From an uncultured Hungatella sp. (lineage in GTDB: Bacteria > Bacillota > Clostridia > Lachnospirales > Lachnospiraceae), in NCBI GenBank assembly GCA_910585435.1, contig CAJUEJ010000002.1, forward strand, positions 62,001-126,000: a DNA stretch of 64,000 bases, in the 5' to 3' direction. The position numbers and the translations under genes were made by a program. The notes beneath the pieces were generated by a model. It was not told the DNA's origin. It searched no databases and was given only the letters and a program-made list of their open reading frames with translations. Below are positions 43,715 to 52,560 of the stretch, piece by piece. Numbering within the stretch: the first letter of the stretch is position 1; the number at the start of each line of letters is the position of its first letter.

Positions 43715-44680
43715 TCACTTTCTCCGGTATCCGGTCTCAAAATCCACCTGGTTTTCCATCTCCTCTTTCTTCCCTGCCAAAAATTTCTCCAGATTGCGCC
43801 CTGCAATCCTTACAATCCGCTCAAAGGTCTCCTGAAGATGATACTGGCCTGAAATATGAGGCGTGATAACCATCCTGGGAGCATCCCACAGCGGATGATC
43901 CGCCGGCAGAGGCTCCGGATCCGTCACATCCACGCCGCAGCCCCCCAGATGCCCTTCCTGAAGAACCCTGCACAAGGCGTCTGTATCAATGACACTGCCT
44001 CTGCCTACATTGAGAAGAAACGCCCCCGGCTTCATCAGGCGCAGGCGCCTTTCATCCATAAGGTGGAAGGTCTGAGGCGTATTGGGCAGAGAAAGAGACA
44101 CAAAATCTGCCCGGGGAAGCAAATCATCCAGCTGTTCTGTCGTATATAGCTCATCCAGATAATCCGGTTTCCTGCCCTGGGTTCTCCTGACACCGATGGT
44201 GTAGCTGCCCAGGGCTTTCATCCTGGCGGCATACTCCCCTCCGATATCCCCCAGCCCGACAGCCAGCGTGACGGATCCATATATGGAGGTCACAGTCCCC
44301 TGGTCCTTCCACTGATGCTTAATCTGGTTGCTGTAATACTGATAAAATTTTTTCTGCAGCATGAAAGACATGCCCACCATATATTCGGAGATAGCCAGTC
44401 CATAAGCCCCTGTAGCGTTGGTCAGCATGACCCCTTCCCTCAGGACTCCCGGCCTGGAGTAGCTGTCTGAGCCGGCTGAGTTTAACTGGATCCACTGGAG
44501 GTTTTCGGCTCCTTTAAGCATGGAAATGTTTACATTGCCGATGATAATGTCAGCTGCCTGCACCTGCTTTTCCGTCACCAAAGCAGGGGACGTGTATTCA
44601 AACAGGCAGGACTTTCCTATATCCTCCAGATACCTTTTATGCTTTTCCTCCACAGGAATAATCACTAATATACGGTTCAT
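43715..44680 (-). CDS. D-2-hydroxyacid dehydrogenase
   Basis: The 321-residue protein has the D-isomer dehydrogenase fold: nucleotide-binding LAVGLGDIGGEYAARMKALG (lacking the classic GxGxxG end residue pattern only slightly), catalytic Arg in LLNVGRGSVIDTDAL, Glu in DPEPLPADHPLW and His in ITPHISGQYH. Its substrate may be phosphoglycerate-like, glyoxylate or hydroxypyruvate type. The ATG at 44680 has GGAGG 6 nt upstream and lies 17 nt from rpiB. Confidence 0.9.
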   Translation of the reverse strand: MNRILVIIPVEEKHKRYLEDIGKSCLFEYTSPALVTEKQVQAADIIIGNVNISMLKGAENLQWIQLNSAGSDSYSRPGVLREGVMLTNATGAYGLAISEYMVGMSFMLQKKFYQYYSNQIKHQWKDQGTVTSIYGSVTLAVGLGDIGGEYAARMKALGSYTIGVRRTQGRKPDYLDELYTTEQLDDLLPRADFVSLSLPNTPQTFHLMDERRLRLMKPGAFLLNVGRGSVIDTDALCRVLQEGHLGGCGVDVTDPEPLPADHPLWDAPRMVITPHISGQYHLQETFERIVRIAGRNLEKFLAGKKEEMENQVDFETGYRRK

Positions 44681-44697
44681 CCGTTTCCTCCCGGCCC

Positions 44698-45144
44698 TCA
44701 TCCGGCCTGATTTTCTATAGCCATAATCATATCAACTCTTCTCTGGTGGCGGCCGCCTTCAAACGTGGCATCCAGCCAGGCATCTGTTATCATCTTTGCC
44801 ATCTCGATCCCGATGACTCTGGCACCGAAGGCCAGTACATTGGAATCATTGTGCATTCTGGACAGCCTGGCCGTATAGGGCTCGCTGCACACGCAGGCCC
44901 TGATCCCCTTTACCTTGCCTGCCGCCAGGGAGATGCCTACGCCGGTTCCGCAGATGGCGATTCCCAGATCCGCCTGCCCTGACGCCACTGCTTTCCCCAC
45001 CTTTTCGCCGTACACAGGATAGTCACAGCTTTCCGAAGAGTCTGTTCCCAAATCCAGTATCTCATATCCTCTCTGCTCCAAATGCTCTTTAACGGCCCTT
45101 TTCATTTCCAGTGCCGTATGGTCATTCCCAATCGCAATCTTCAC
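44698..45144 (-). CDS. rpiB: Ribose-5-phosphate isomerase B
   Basis: RpiB interconverts ribose 5-phosphate and ribulose 5-phosphate. The 148-residue protein starts at a GTG (VKIAIGNDHTALEMK) preceded by AAAGGGGC. It has the active-site Cys region IAICGTGVGISLAAGKVKGI and the phosphate-binding EPYTARLSRMHNDSNVLAFG. The open frame continues upstream into aroC's end without family similarity, so the GTG is preferred. Confidence 0.94.
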   Translation of the reverse strand: MKIAIGNDHTALEMKRAVKEHLEQRGYEILDLGTDSSESCDYPVYGEKVGKAVASGQADLGIAICGTGVGISLAAGKVKGIRACVCSEPYTARLSRMHNDSNVLAFGARVIGIEMAKMITDAWLDATFEGGRHQRRVDMIMAIENQAG

Positions 45145-45169
45145 TCTTTTTGCCCCTTTCAGACACTTT

Positions 45170-46279
45170 TTATTCCTGCGAAAAAAACTTTTGAATCCTG
45201 TCAAGCCGGGATGTCATACTCTGCAGCAGCATGTCTGCAATGGTAAACGCCGTCACCGCCTCCACCACCACCACAGCTCTGGGAACAATTATGGGATCGT
45301 GGCGCCCGCCGATGACAATTTTTACATTCTCTCCCTGTCGGTTCACCGTCTGCTGGGAAGCTCCAATAGACGGGGTAGGCTTGAAAGCGGCCCGCAATAC
45401 GATGGTGTCGCCGTCACTGATACCGCCCAGTATGCCTCCTGCGTGGTTCGTGGTCTTTACAGGCTTTTTCTCAGACTTTTTCATCCTGAAGGGATCGTTG
45501 TTCTGGGTTCCCCTGCTTTTAGCGGCGGCAAACCCGTCGCCGATCTCCACTCCTTTTACAGCGCCTATGGACATGATCCCGTGGGCAAGGCGGGCGTCCA
45601 GCTTCTCAAATACCGGCTCTCCCACCCCGGCAGGCATGCCGGTTACCACACACTCCACCACACCGCCTGCAGAGTCCTTCTGCCCCATCATCTGCTGCAG
45701 ATACTCTTCTGCATGAAAGGCCGCGGCCGCATCTGGCATACACAGGGAATTCCTTCCGATCTCTTCCCTGTCAAACCGGGATTCCTCTATCTCCACCGGC
45801 CCTATGGATCTGGTGTAAGCCATAACCTGGATTCCCAGGCTCTCCAGCAATCTGGCAGCCACGGCTCCCGCCGCTACCCGGCCGATGGTCTCACGCCCTG
45901 AGGAGCGCCCTCCTCCCCGATAGTCCCTGAAGCCATACTTTTCATCGAATGTATAGTCTGCATGTCCCGGACGGTAGACGTCTTTGATCTGGCTGTAGTC
46001 CCCGGATCTGTGATCCGTATTCCGTACAACCAGGGATATGGGCGTTCCTGTGGTTCTTCCTTCAAATACCCCGGACAGAATCTTTGCCTCATCGCCTTCC
46101 CTGCGTTTCGTAGAGTATCTGCTCTGCCCCGGCTTTCTCCTGTCCAGATATTTTTGTATATCTTCCTCCTGCAGCGTCAGCCCTGCCGGACATCCGTCTA
46201 TGACCACCCCCAGGCCTTCCCCGTGAGACTCGCCCCAGGTTGTCATAGTAAGCAGTGTTCCCCATGAAGAGCCTGCCAT
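45170..46279 (-). CDS. aroC: Chorismate synthase
   Basis: AroC makes chorismate from EPSP with reduced FMN, the end of the shikimate pathway. The 369-residue protein has all three signatures: GESHGEGLGVVIDG, the FMN-binding DYRGGGRSSGRETIGRVAAG, and RAAFKPTPSIGASQQTV. GGAGG precedes the ATG. No other shikimate genes are nearby; the neighbours are lactonase, rpiB and dehydrogenases, so control by aromatic amino acids is not obvious. Confidence 0.97.
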   Translation of the reverse strand: MAGSSWGTLLTMTTWGESHGEGLGVVIDGCPAGLTLQEEDIQKYLDRRKPGQSRYSTKRREGDEAKILSGVFEGRTTGTPISLVVRNTDHRSGDYSQIKDVYRPGHADYTFDEKYGFRDYRGGGRSSGRETIGRVAAGAVAARLLESLGIQVMAYTRSIGPVEIEESRFDREEIGRNSLCMPDAAAAFHAEEYLQQMMGQKDSAGGVVECVVTGMPAGVGEPVFEKLDARLAHGIMSIGAVKGVEIGDGFAAAKSRGTQNNDPFRMKKSEKKPVKTTNHAGGILGGISDGDTIVLRAAFKPTPSIGASQQTVNRQGENVKIVIGGRHDPIIVPRAVVVVEAVTAFTIADMLLQSMTSRLDRIQKFFSQE

Positions 46280-46283
46280 ACCG

Positions 46284-47342
46284 TCAACCTCCTACTTTCA
46301 CAACCGCACAGCAGTTGGGCTCATCCACAAATACCGGGTTGGCGCACATGACCAGCAGCCCTTTTTCATAGTCCACACGGAAGAAGGTAATGCTTCCTGT
46401 CTCGTGATTGATGGATGCCACATGCTTTCCGTCAGGGAAAATCGCAACGTCTTTGGGATACTCCCCGCTGACAGGCAGGCTGCACAGCATCTCCAAAAGT
46501 CCTGTCTCCGGATCCCTGGAATAGACCGTTATGGTATCATCCCCTGCATTGCTGCAGAACACATGCTTCTCATCCTCCGAAAGACGCAGGGCGCAGGCTG
46601 CCGTCAGCTGGCTTACGTCATCTCCGTCTGTAGTAGGGATGGTCTGAATCTTCTCCAGCTTAGGCACTCTGGGGCCTGTCTCATAGGTGTACACATCAAT
46701 TACATTCTTTACCTCATACAGCAGGTACATATATTTCCCGTCAGAGCTGAAAATAAAATGCCGAGGTGCGGACTCCAGATCGCAGGGGATGGTATCTACC
46801 AGAACCAGCGCATCTTTCCCGTCGCTTAAACGGTATACCTTCACCTGATCCACGCCTACATCTGCCACCATGACATACTGCTTATCCGGGGTCATGCGGA
46901 CACAGGTCACATGGGGACGGAACATACGCTCCGCCACACTTCCAAGCCCCTTGTGATAAATCCCTGCCGCCACGCTTCCTATGCTTCCGTCTGAATTCAG
47001 ATTCATCACCGTAGCCTTGCCATCGTGGTACCCGGCCACAAACAGAAACTGCCCGTCCGGATCCAGAGACAGCTGGCACCCCCGCATGCCGCGGATATTG
47101 GCACTGTTTAACCTGGTAATGCTTCCGTTCTCATGGATTTTATAAGACACCACACCTTCATCAGCAATCGAATACAGCATTTTTCCGTCCTGCGATGCCA
47201 CTAAATAAGAAGAGTTGTCTATCTCTGTCTCACATCTCTTCTTAAAAATGCCTTTCTCCACATCCACATCATAAATGGTGATTCCCTTGGCGCTTCCCGT
47301 ATAGGAGTAAGAACCTACATAAGCCATATACATCTCTTTCAT
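46284..47342 (-). CDS. Beta-propeller lactonase-family protein (6-phosphogluconolactonase-like)
   Basis: The 352-residue protein matches the YbhE/Pgl lactonase family, a seven-bladed beta-propeller: AYVGSYSYTGSAKGITIYDV at the start, LSLDPDGQFLFVAGY, RPHVTCVRMTPDKQYVMVAD and PRHFIFSSDGKYMYLLYE. It may hydrolyse 6-phosphogluconolactone in the pentose phosphate pathway, which fits rpiB two genes away. It is the first gene of the minus-strand run down to abcF; a TATGAT with upstream TG (47422-47427) is a likely extended -10. GGAGG lies 9 nt before the ATG. Confidence 0.85.
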   Translation of the reverse strand: MKEMYMAYVGSYSYTGSAKGITIYDVDVEKGIFKKRCETEIDNSSYLVASQDGKMLYSIADEGVVSYKIHENGSITRLNSANIRGMRGCQLSLDPDGQFLFVAGYHDGKATVMNLNSDGSIGSVAAGIYHKGLGSVAERMFRPHVTCVRMTPDKQYVMVADVGVDQVKVYRLSDGKDALVLVDTIPCDLESAPRHFIFSSDGKYMYLLYEVKNVIDVYTYETGPRVPKLEKIQTIPTTDGDDVSQLTAACALRLSEDEKHVFCSNAGDDTITVYSRDPETGLLEMLCSLPVSGEYPKDVAIFPDGKHVASINHETGSITFFRVDYEKGLLVMCANPVFVDEPNCCAVVKVGG

Positions 47343-47450
47343 CTGTACAATCCTCCTGATTCTTACATAATAATTATCCGCAGCAGTCCTCTACTTTTTG
47401 CTGCCCCGCTGCTTCTCGTTTATCATACCATATATTTATCAAAAAATCTA

Positions 47451-47478
47451 TTGACAGTCATATATTTTTCTGTATAAT
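47451..47478 (+). promoter_or_regulatory. Promoter of the XRE-potABCD operon
   Basis: TTGACA (47451-47456), 16 nt, TATAAT (47473-47478). The start would be near 47485, giving a leader of about 118 nt. Confidence 0.85.
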
Positions 47479-47503
47479 AGGTTTTACGCTGTGTTTATTA
47501 TTG

Positions 47504-47557
47504 CTAAACTTCTGGATTATTTTTATTGTGAGTTAGTATTTCTAAACTTTTAGGTTA
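47504..47557 (+). promoter_or_regulatory. Direct-repeat operator candidates in the leader
   Basis: CTAAACTTCTGGATTA (47504-47519) and CTAAACTTTTAGGTTA (47542-47557) match at 13 of 16 positions, 38 bp apart. The second contains the dyad CTAAA-CT-TTTAG. They lie downstream of the promoter, where a bound XRE repressor would block transcription. Confidence 0.5.
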
Positions 47558-47602
47558 GCATGCTGAGAAATTCCGGGAGTCTATCAACAAGGGAGGCCGA
47601 AT

Positions 47603-48136
47603 ATGAACATCGGACTAAGATTAAAGGAACTTCGTATCCTGAAAGGTTTGACACAGGAAGAGCTGGCAGACCGCGCCGAGCTGTCCAAGGGATTTATCTC
47701 CCAGGTAGAGCGCAATCTCACCTCCCCTTCCATCGCCACCCTGATGGATATTCTTCAATGCCTGGGGGTTTCCACCGCAGATTTTTTTGCAGAGCCCTCA
47801 GAAGAGCAGATTGTTTTCGGAAAAGCCGATTATTTTGAAAAGTATGATTCGGAATTAAAAAATGAAATCAAATGGATCATTCCAAACGCCCAGAAGAATG
47901 TGATGGAGCCTATTCTTCTGACCCTGGAGGCAGGCGGCGAGACCTACCCTGACAACCCTCATGAGGGGGAGGAATTCGGATATGTCCTTCAGGGCGGTGT
48001 CACCATCCATCTGGGCAACCAGCTTCACCGGGTCAAAAAGGGAGAATCCTTCTATTTTACACCGGGCAAAAAGCACTTTCTGACAAGCAAGACCGGAGCC
48101 GTCCTTCTCTGGGTCAGCTCTCCGCCTAGTTTTTAA
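47603..48136 (+). CDS. XRE-family regulator with C-terminal cupin
   Basis: The 177-residue protein has an N-terminal lambda-type helix-turn-helix (LKELRILKGLTQEELADRAE, then LSKGFISQVERNLTSPSIAT) and a C-terminal cupin barrel (HEGEEFGYVLQGGVTIHLGN, GESFYFTPGKKHFLT). This layout resembles PuuR-type polyamine regulators. Its place as first gene before potABCD supports polyamine sensing and self-regulated control of uptake. GGGAGG precedes the ATG. Confidence 0.93.
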   Translation: MNIGLRLKELRILKGLTQEELADRAELSKGFISQVERNLTSPSIATLMDILQCLGVSTADFFAEPSEEQIVFGKADYFEKYDSELKNEIKWIIPNAQKNVMEPILLTLEAGGETYPDNPHEGEEFGYVLQGGVTIHLGNQLHRVKKGESFYFTPGKKHFLTSKTGAVLLWVSSPPSF

Positions 48137-48172
48137 TGGTCTGTAACGTTTAATTTCAGGAGGATACATAAT

Positions 48173-49249
48173 ATGGGTCAGCCACTTATTGATCTGATTA
48201 ATATCTCAAAAAGCTTTGACAATACAATGGTACTGGATGATTTGAATCTTTCCGTAAAAGAGAATACCTTTGTCACCCTGCTGGGCCCCAGCGGCTGCGG
48301 GAAAACCACCACCCTGCGGATTATCGGCGGTTTCGAACATGCCGACACGGGAAAAGTAATATTTGACGGCCAGGATATTTCCTGCCTGCCACCCAACAAG
48401 CGTCAGCTAAACACCGTATTCCAGAAGTATGCGCTGTTTACCCATATGAATATCGAAGAGAACATTGCCTTTGGTTTAAAGATCAAGAACAAGCCCAAGC
48501 CTTATATCCATGATAAAATCAAATATGCCCTGAAGCTGGTGAACTTAGAAGGCTACGAAAAGCGCAGCGTGGACTCCTTAAGCGGCGGCCAGCAGCAGAG
48601 AATCGCCATTGCCAGAGCCATTGTCAATGAGCCCAGGGTCCTTCTTCTGGACGAGCCTTTGGGGGCCCTGGATCTGAAGCTGCGCCAGGACATGCAGTAT
48701 GAGTTGATCCGCTTAAAAAATGAGCTGGGAATTACCTTTATCTATGTGACCCACGACCAGGAGGAAGCCCTCACCATGTCGGACACCATCGTGGTTATGA
48801 ATCAGGGCTATATCCAGCAGACGGGGACGCCGGAGCAGATTTACAATGAGCCTGAAAATGCATTCGTGGCCGATTTTATCGGCGAGAGCAACATCGTTCC
48901 GGGCATTATGATCCGGGACGAGCTGGTGGAAATCTTCGGAGCCAGATTTGCCTGTGTGGACAAAGGCTTTGGCAACAACCGGCCTGTGGACGTAGTCATC
49001 CGGCCGGAAGACATCGATCTGGTAAAGCCAGAGGACGGAACCCTCTGCGGCGTATGTACCCATCTGATTTTTAAGGGTGTTCACTACGAGATGGAGGTCA
49101 CCACTCCCGATGGCTTTGAATGGCTGGTTCACAGCACGGATATGTGTCCTGTGGGGACAAAGGTGGGAATCCATGTGGATCCTTTTGATATCCAGATCAT
49201 GAACAAGCCTGCTTCAGAAGACGAGGAGGCAGTGGGAGTCAATGAATAA
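48173..49249 (+). CDS. potA: Spermidine/putrescine ABC transporter ATPase
   Basis: PotA powers polyamine import. The 358-residue protein has Walker A LGPSGCGKTTTLR, Q-loop TVFQKYALFTHM, signature SLSGGQQQRIAIARA, Walker B VLLLDEPLGALD and switch THDQEEA. A C-terminal TOBE domain (residues about 280-345) follows. AGGAGG precedes the ATG, 36 nt after the regulator stop. Confidence 0.95.
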   Translation: MGQPLIDLINISKSFDNTMVLDDLNLSVKENTFVTLLGPSGCGKTTTLRIIGGFEHADTGKVIFDGQDISCLPPNKRQLNTVFQKYALFTHMNIEENIAFGLKIKNKPKPYIHDKIKYALKLVNLEGYEKRSVDSLSGGQQQRIAIARAIVNEPRVLLLDEPLGALDLKLRQDMQYELIRLKNELGITFIYVTHDQEEALTMSDTIVVMNQGYIQQTGTPEQIYNEPENAFVADFIGESNIVPGIMIRDELVEIFGARFACVDKGFGNNRPVDVVIRPEDIDLVKPEDGTLCGVCTHLIFKGVHYEMEVTTPDGFEWLVHSTDMCPVGTKVGIHVDPFDIQIMNKPASEDEEAVGVNE

Positions 49250-50054
49250 AAAATTATTATCCGGCCCTTATCTGGCGTGGATGATCGGTTTCACCATCAT
49301 CCCCCTGGCTTTAATCGTATTTTACGGCTTAACCGACCGTTCCGGCGCTTTTACTTTAAACAATATTCTGGCAATCGCCACGCCGGAGCACAGGAAAGCA
49401 TTGTGGCTGTCACTGGTTCTTTCCTTTATCAGTACCCTGGTTTGCCTGGTTCTGGCCTACCCTCTTGCCATGATCCTCCGGAAGCGCAACATCGGGAAAG
49501 GCAGCTTTGTGGTATTCATCTTCATCCTTCCCATGTGGATGAACTTTCTTTTACGCACCATGGCATGGCAGACCCTTCTTGAGAAAAACGGGGTGATCAA
49601 CGGGATTTTATCCTTTTTGCATCTGCCCACCCAGTCCCTGATCAACACGTGGGGAGCCATCATATTAGGCATGGTCTATAATTTTCTGCCTTTTATGGTT
49701 CTTCCTATTTATAATGTTCTCTGTAAAATAGATGATAATACCATCAATGCCGCCAAGGATCTGGGAGCCAGCTTTTTTCAGGTTCTGTTCCATATCTGGT
49801 TTCCTTTAAGCGTTCCCGGTGTTATCAGCGGCATCACCATGGTTTTTGTGCCGGCGCTTACAACCTTTGTGATCTCCAACCTGCTGGGCGGCAGCAAGAT
49901 TCTTCTCATCGGCAATGTCATCGAGCAGGAGTTTACCAGAGGCAGCAACTGGAATTTAGGCTCCGGCCTTTCCCTGGTGCTGATGGTCTTTATCTTAATC
50001 AGCATGGCTCTCATTGCCAAATACGATAAAAACGGGGAGGGGACTGCATTCTGA
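49242..50054 (+). CDS. potB: Spermidine/putrescine ABC transporter permease
   Basis: The 270-residue membrane protein has about six helices and the EAA-type loop INAAKDLGASFFQVLFHIWF that docks on PotA. It overlaps potA by 8 nt and meets potC with a TGATG junction, so the genes are translationally coupled. The family is the first of the two paired polyamine permeases. Confidence 0.94.
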   Translation: MNKKLLSGPYLAWMIGFTIIPLALIVFYGLTDRSGAFTLNNILAIATPEHRKALWLSLVLSFISTLVCLVLAYPLAMILRKRNIGKGSFVVFIFILPMWMNFLLRTMAWQTLLEKNGVINGILSFLHLPTQSLINTWGAIILGMVYNFLPFMVLPIYNVLCKIDDNTINAAKDLGASFFQVLFHIWFPLSVPGVISGITMVFVPALTTFVISNLLGGSKILLIGNVIEQEFTRGSNWNLGSGLSLVLMVFILISMALIAKYDKNGEGTAF

Positions 50055-50848
50055 TGAATAAAACAAAAGATAACATACTGAAAATCGTGGAAAATTTTTA
50101 TCTGGTTATCATCCTGATTTTCCTCTATGCCCCCATTGTCACCATGATGGTGCTGTCCTTCAACAACTCCAAATCCCGCACCCAGTGGGGCGGTTTTACT
50201 TTGAGATGGTACGAGGAGATGTTTGAGGCTTCCACGGTTATGGATGCTTTAAGCAACACGCTGATTATCGCCTTTGCCTCTGCGCTTATCGCTGCCGTTA
50301 TCGGAACCGCAGCTGCCATTGCCATCAACAGCATGAGGCGGATACCTAAAACCATTGTTATGGGCATCACCAATATTCCCATGTTAAACGCGGATATTGT
50401 AACAGGCATTTCCCTGATGCTGGCCTTCATTGCCTTTGGCATCTCACTGGGATTTAAGACCATCCTCATCGCCCATATCACATTTAATATTCCCTACGTG
50501 ATATTAAGTGTTATGCCAAAATTGAAGCAGACCAGCAAAAGCATTTACGAAGCTGCCATGGATCTGGGCGCCACTCCCATCTATGCATTTTTTAAGGTGG
50601 TGTTTCCCGATATCCTGCCTGGTGTGCTGTCAGGCTTTCTTTTAGCCTTCACCATGTCCCTGGATGATTTTATTATCACCCACTTTACCCGTGGAGCCGG
50701 TATCAATACCTTATCCACACTTATCTACAGCGAGGTGCGGCGGGGGATCCGTCCCTCTATGTATGCTCTGTCCAGCATTATATTTTCAGCAGTTCTTATA
50801 CTGCTTATCATCACCAATTTTGCACCGAATTTTAAAAAGGAGAAATAA
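50054..50848 (+). CDS. potC: Spermidine/putrescine ABC transporter permease
   Basis: The 264-residue membrane protein is the second permease: about six helices, typical QWGGFTLRWYEEMFEA after the first helix, and the EAA loop IYEAAMDLGATPIYAFFKVV. FTMSLDDFIITHFTRGAG is characteristic of PotC. It overlaps potB by one base. Confidence 0.95.
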   Translation: MNKTKDNILKIVENFYLVIILIFLYAPIVTMMVLSFNNSKSRTQWGGFTLRWYEEMFEASTVMDALSNTLIIAFASALIAAVIGTAAAIAINSMRRIPKTIVMGITNIPMLNADIVTGISLMLAFIAFGISLGFKTILIAHITFNIPYVILSVMPKLKQTSKSIYEAAMDLGATPIYAFFKVVFPDILPGVLSGFLLAFTMSLDDFIITHFTRGAGINTLSTLIYSEVRRGIRPSMYALSSIIFSAVLILLIITNFAPNFKKEK

Positions 50849-50853
50849 GGATT

Positions 50854-51945
50854 ATGAAAAAGTACGTATCTGCATTAGCTTTTGTTTCCCTTGGCATTGC
50901 CTGTGTTCTCGGCGGCTGCGGCGGGAAGTCTTCTTCCGCCTCAAAAGGGGCCGGGGAACTGTATGTCTACAACTGGGGGGAATATATCGATGAAGAAGTG
51001 ATCCATATGTTTGAGGAGGAAACAGGAATCAAGGTAATCTATGACCTGTTTGAGACCAATGAGGAGATGTATCCTGTCATCGAGGCAGGGGGCGTCACCT
51101 ATGATGTGGTATGTCCTTCTGATTATATGATTCAGAAGATGATTGAAAATAATATGCTAGCTGAGATCAATTTTGACAATGTTCCCAATGTCTCTCAGAT
51201 TGCTCCTGAGTATATGGAGCGGTCCAGGGCCTTTGATCCGGAAAATAAGTACTCTGTTCCTTACTGCTGGGGCACTGTAGGTATCCTGTACAACACCAGC
51301 ATGGTGGCTCCGGAGGATGCTCCTTCCAGATGGTCGGATCTGTGGAATGAAAAGTTCAGCGGGGAAATCCTTATGCAGGACAGCGTGCGGGATGCTTTTA
51401 TGGTGGCGCTAAAGTCTCTTGGTTACTCTATGAACTCTGCAGATACAGCACAGCTGGAGGAGGCCAAGGAGCTGCTGGTGAAGCAAAAGCCTCTGGTTCA
51501 GGCTTATGTCATCGACCAGGTCAGGGACAAGATGATCGGCGGCGAAGCAGCCGTGGGGGTTATCTATTCCGGGGAGATGCTTTATATACAGGAAGAAGTG
51601 GAGAATCTAGGGCTGGAATATGATTTGGAGTATGTTCTCCCGGAGGAGGGAACCAATGTGTGGATCGATTCCTGGGTGATTCCGGCCAATGCGAAGAATA
51701 AGGAAAATGCAGAGAAGTGGATTGACTTTCTGTGCCGTCCAGAGATCGCCAAGATGAATTTTGAATATATTACGTACCCTACTCCTAATCAGGGGGCATT
51801 TGACTTGCTGGATGAGGATATGCAGAACAATAAGGCAGTATTCCCGGACTGGAATTCTCTGGAGGGGTGTGAAGTGTATCAGTATCTTGGGGATGAGACG
51901 GATGATGTTTACAATAACCTTTGGAAGGAGGTAAAATCAAATTAA
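50854..51945 (+). CDS. potD: Spermidine/putrescine-binding lipoprotein
   Basis: PotD captures polyamine outside the cell. The 363-residue protein has a lipoprotein signal with lipobox LGGC near residue 22, then LYVYNWGEYIDEEVIHMFEE, the classic start of PotD. It also has VTYDVVCPSDYMIQKMIENN and a C-terminal WIDSWVIPANAKNKENAEKW. Acidic residues for amine binding lie in the cleft regions. Codon use becomes G/T-ending toward the 3' end, as in the next gene. Confidence 0.94.
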   Translation: MKKYVSALAFVSLGIACVLGGCGGKSSSASKGAGELYVYNWGEYIDEEVIHMFEEETGIKVIYDLFETNEEMYPVIEAGGVTYDVVCPSDYMIQKMIENNMLAEINFDNVPNVSQIAPEYMERSRAFDPENKYSVPYCWGTVGILYNTSMVAPEDAPSRWSDLWNEKFSGEILMQDSVRDAFMVALKSLGYSMNSADTAQLEEAKELLVKQKPLVQAYVIDQVRDKMIGGEAAVGVIYSGEMLYIQEEVENLGLEYDLEYVLPEEGTNVWIDSWVIPANAKNKENAEKWIDFLCRPEIAKMNFEYITYPTPNQGAFDLLDEDMQNNKAVFPDWNSLEGCEVYQYLGDETDDVYNNLWKEVKSN

Positions 51946-51947
51946 GT

Positions 51948-52280
51948 ATGAATGCGTATAAATTGCTGGAAGAGCTGATGAGACATGTGGTGGATATAAC
52001 GATCTTGTGCTTTGAGCTAGTGGGGGTTGGGGTTATTATTGTTTCGGGAGTCCGGGGGGTCTGGGATTATGTGAAGCATAATCCCTCCATCCGGCTGAAT
52101 CTTGCTACGGGGATGGCTCTGGGGCTGGAATTTAAGCTGGGAAGTGAGATTCTCCGTACGGTGATTGTAAGGGATTTAAGTGAGATTGTTACGGTGGCAG
52201 CTATTATTGCTTTACGGGCGGCGCTGACGTTTTTGATTCATTGGGAGATTAAGATTGAGAAGGAGGATGAGAAGAAGTAG
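51948..52280 (+). CDS. DUF1622 membrane protein
   Basis: The protein of about 110 residues has two or three hydrophobic helices and matches DUF1622: an N-terminal VVDITILCFELVGVGVIIVS helix, the central NLATGMALGLEFKLGSEILR with TVIVRDLSEIVTVAAIIALR, and a short charged tail. Function is unknown. The ATG at 51948 lies only 2 nt after the potD stop, but the nearest AGGAGG is 16 nt upstream, so initiation may depend on coupling. Ninety of 110 codons end in G or T. The stop is 10 nt before repeat A2. Confidence 0.82.
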   Translation: MNAYKLLEELMRHVVDITILCFELVGVGVIIVSGVRGVWDYVKHNPSIRLNLATGMALGLEFKLGSEILRTVIVRDLSEIVTVAAIIALRAALTFLIHWEIKIEKEDEKK

Positions 52281-52290
52281 GCGTGAAAGG

Positions 52291-52414
52291 TACGCTCAGG
52301 ACAGAAGCTCCCCGGATTTGCTGGTTTCGGAGACAGAACCTCTAAGCTTCCGGAAACTAAGAGGTTCTAGGTCTCCTGCAAATGCAAATCCGGGGAGCTT
52401 CTGTCCTGAGCTGG
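52291..52414 (+). repeat. Structured repeat element A, copy 2 (A2)
   Basis: This 124-bp copy of A is shorter because its apex is only a small TTCCGGAA hairpin. The outer arms 52296-52321 and 52384-52409 pair perfectly over 26 bp. The ends (TACGCTCAGGA, TCCTGAGCTGG) and the inner GGAGAC-A-GAACCTCT stem match copy 1. The middle 15 bp of the arm differ from copy 1 at 10 positions, all compensated. The 146 bp that follow, up to B2, are G-rich and hold nothing I recognise. Confidence 0.9.
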
Positions 52415-52560
52415 TTTTCTCACGCTGGAGGTAAATATAGGGGCGTAGTGTTTAGAGGTAAGGTAATGATTTGTAGGGGTGAGGAGGGGAAATGTAGATT
52501 CTTGAATTGAAAGAATATATTTAGAGGCTAATGTCATTTAGTTACATTTGATTGGTAGAG

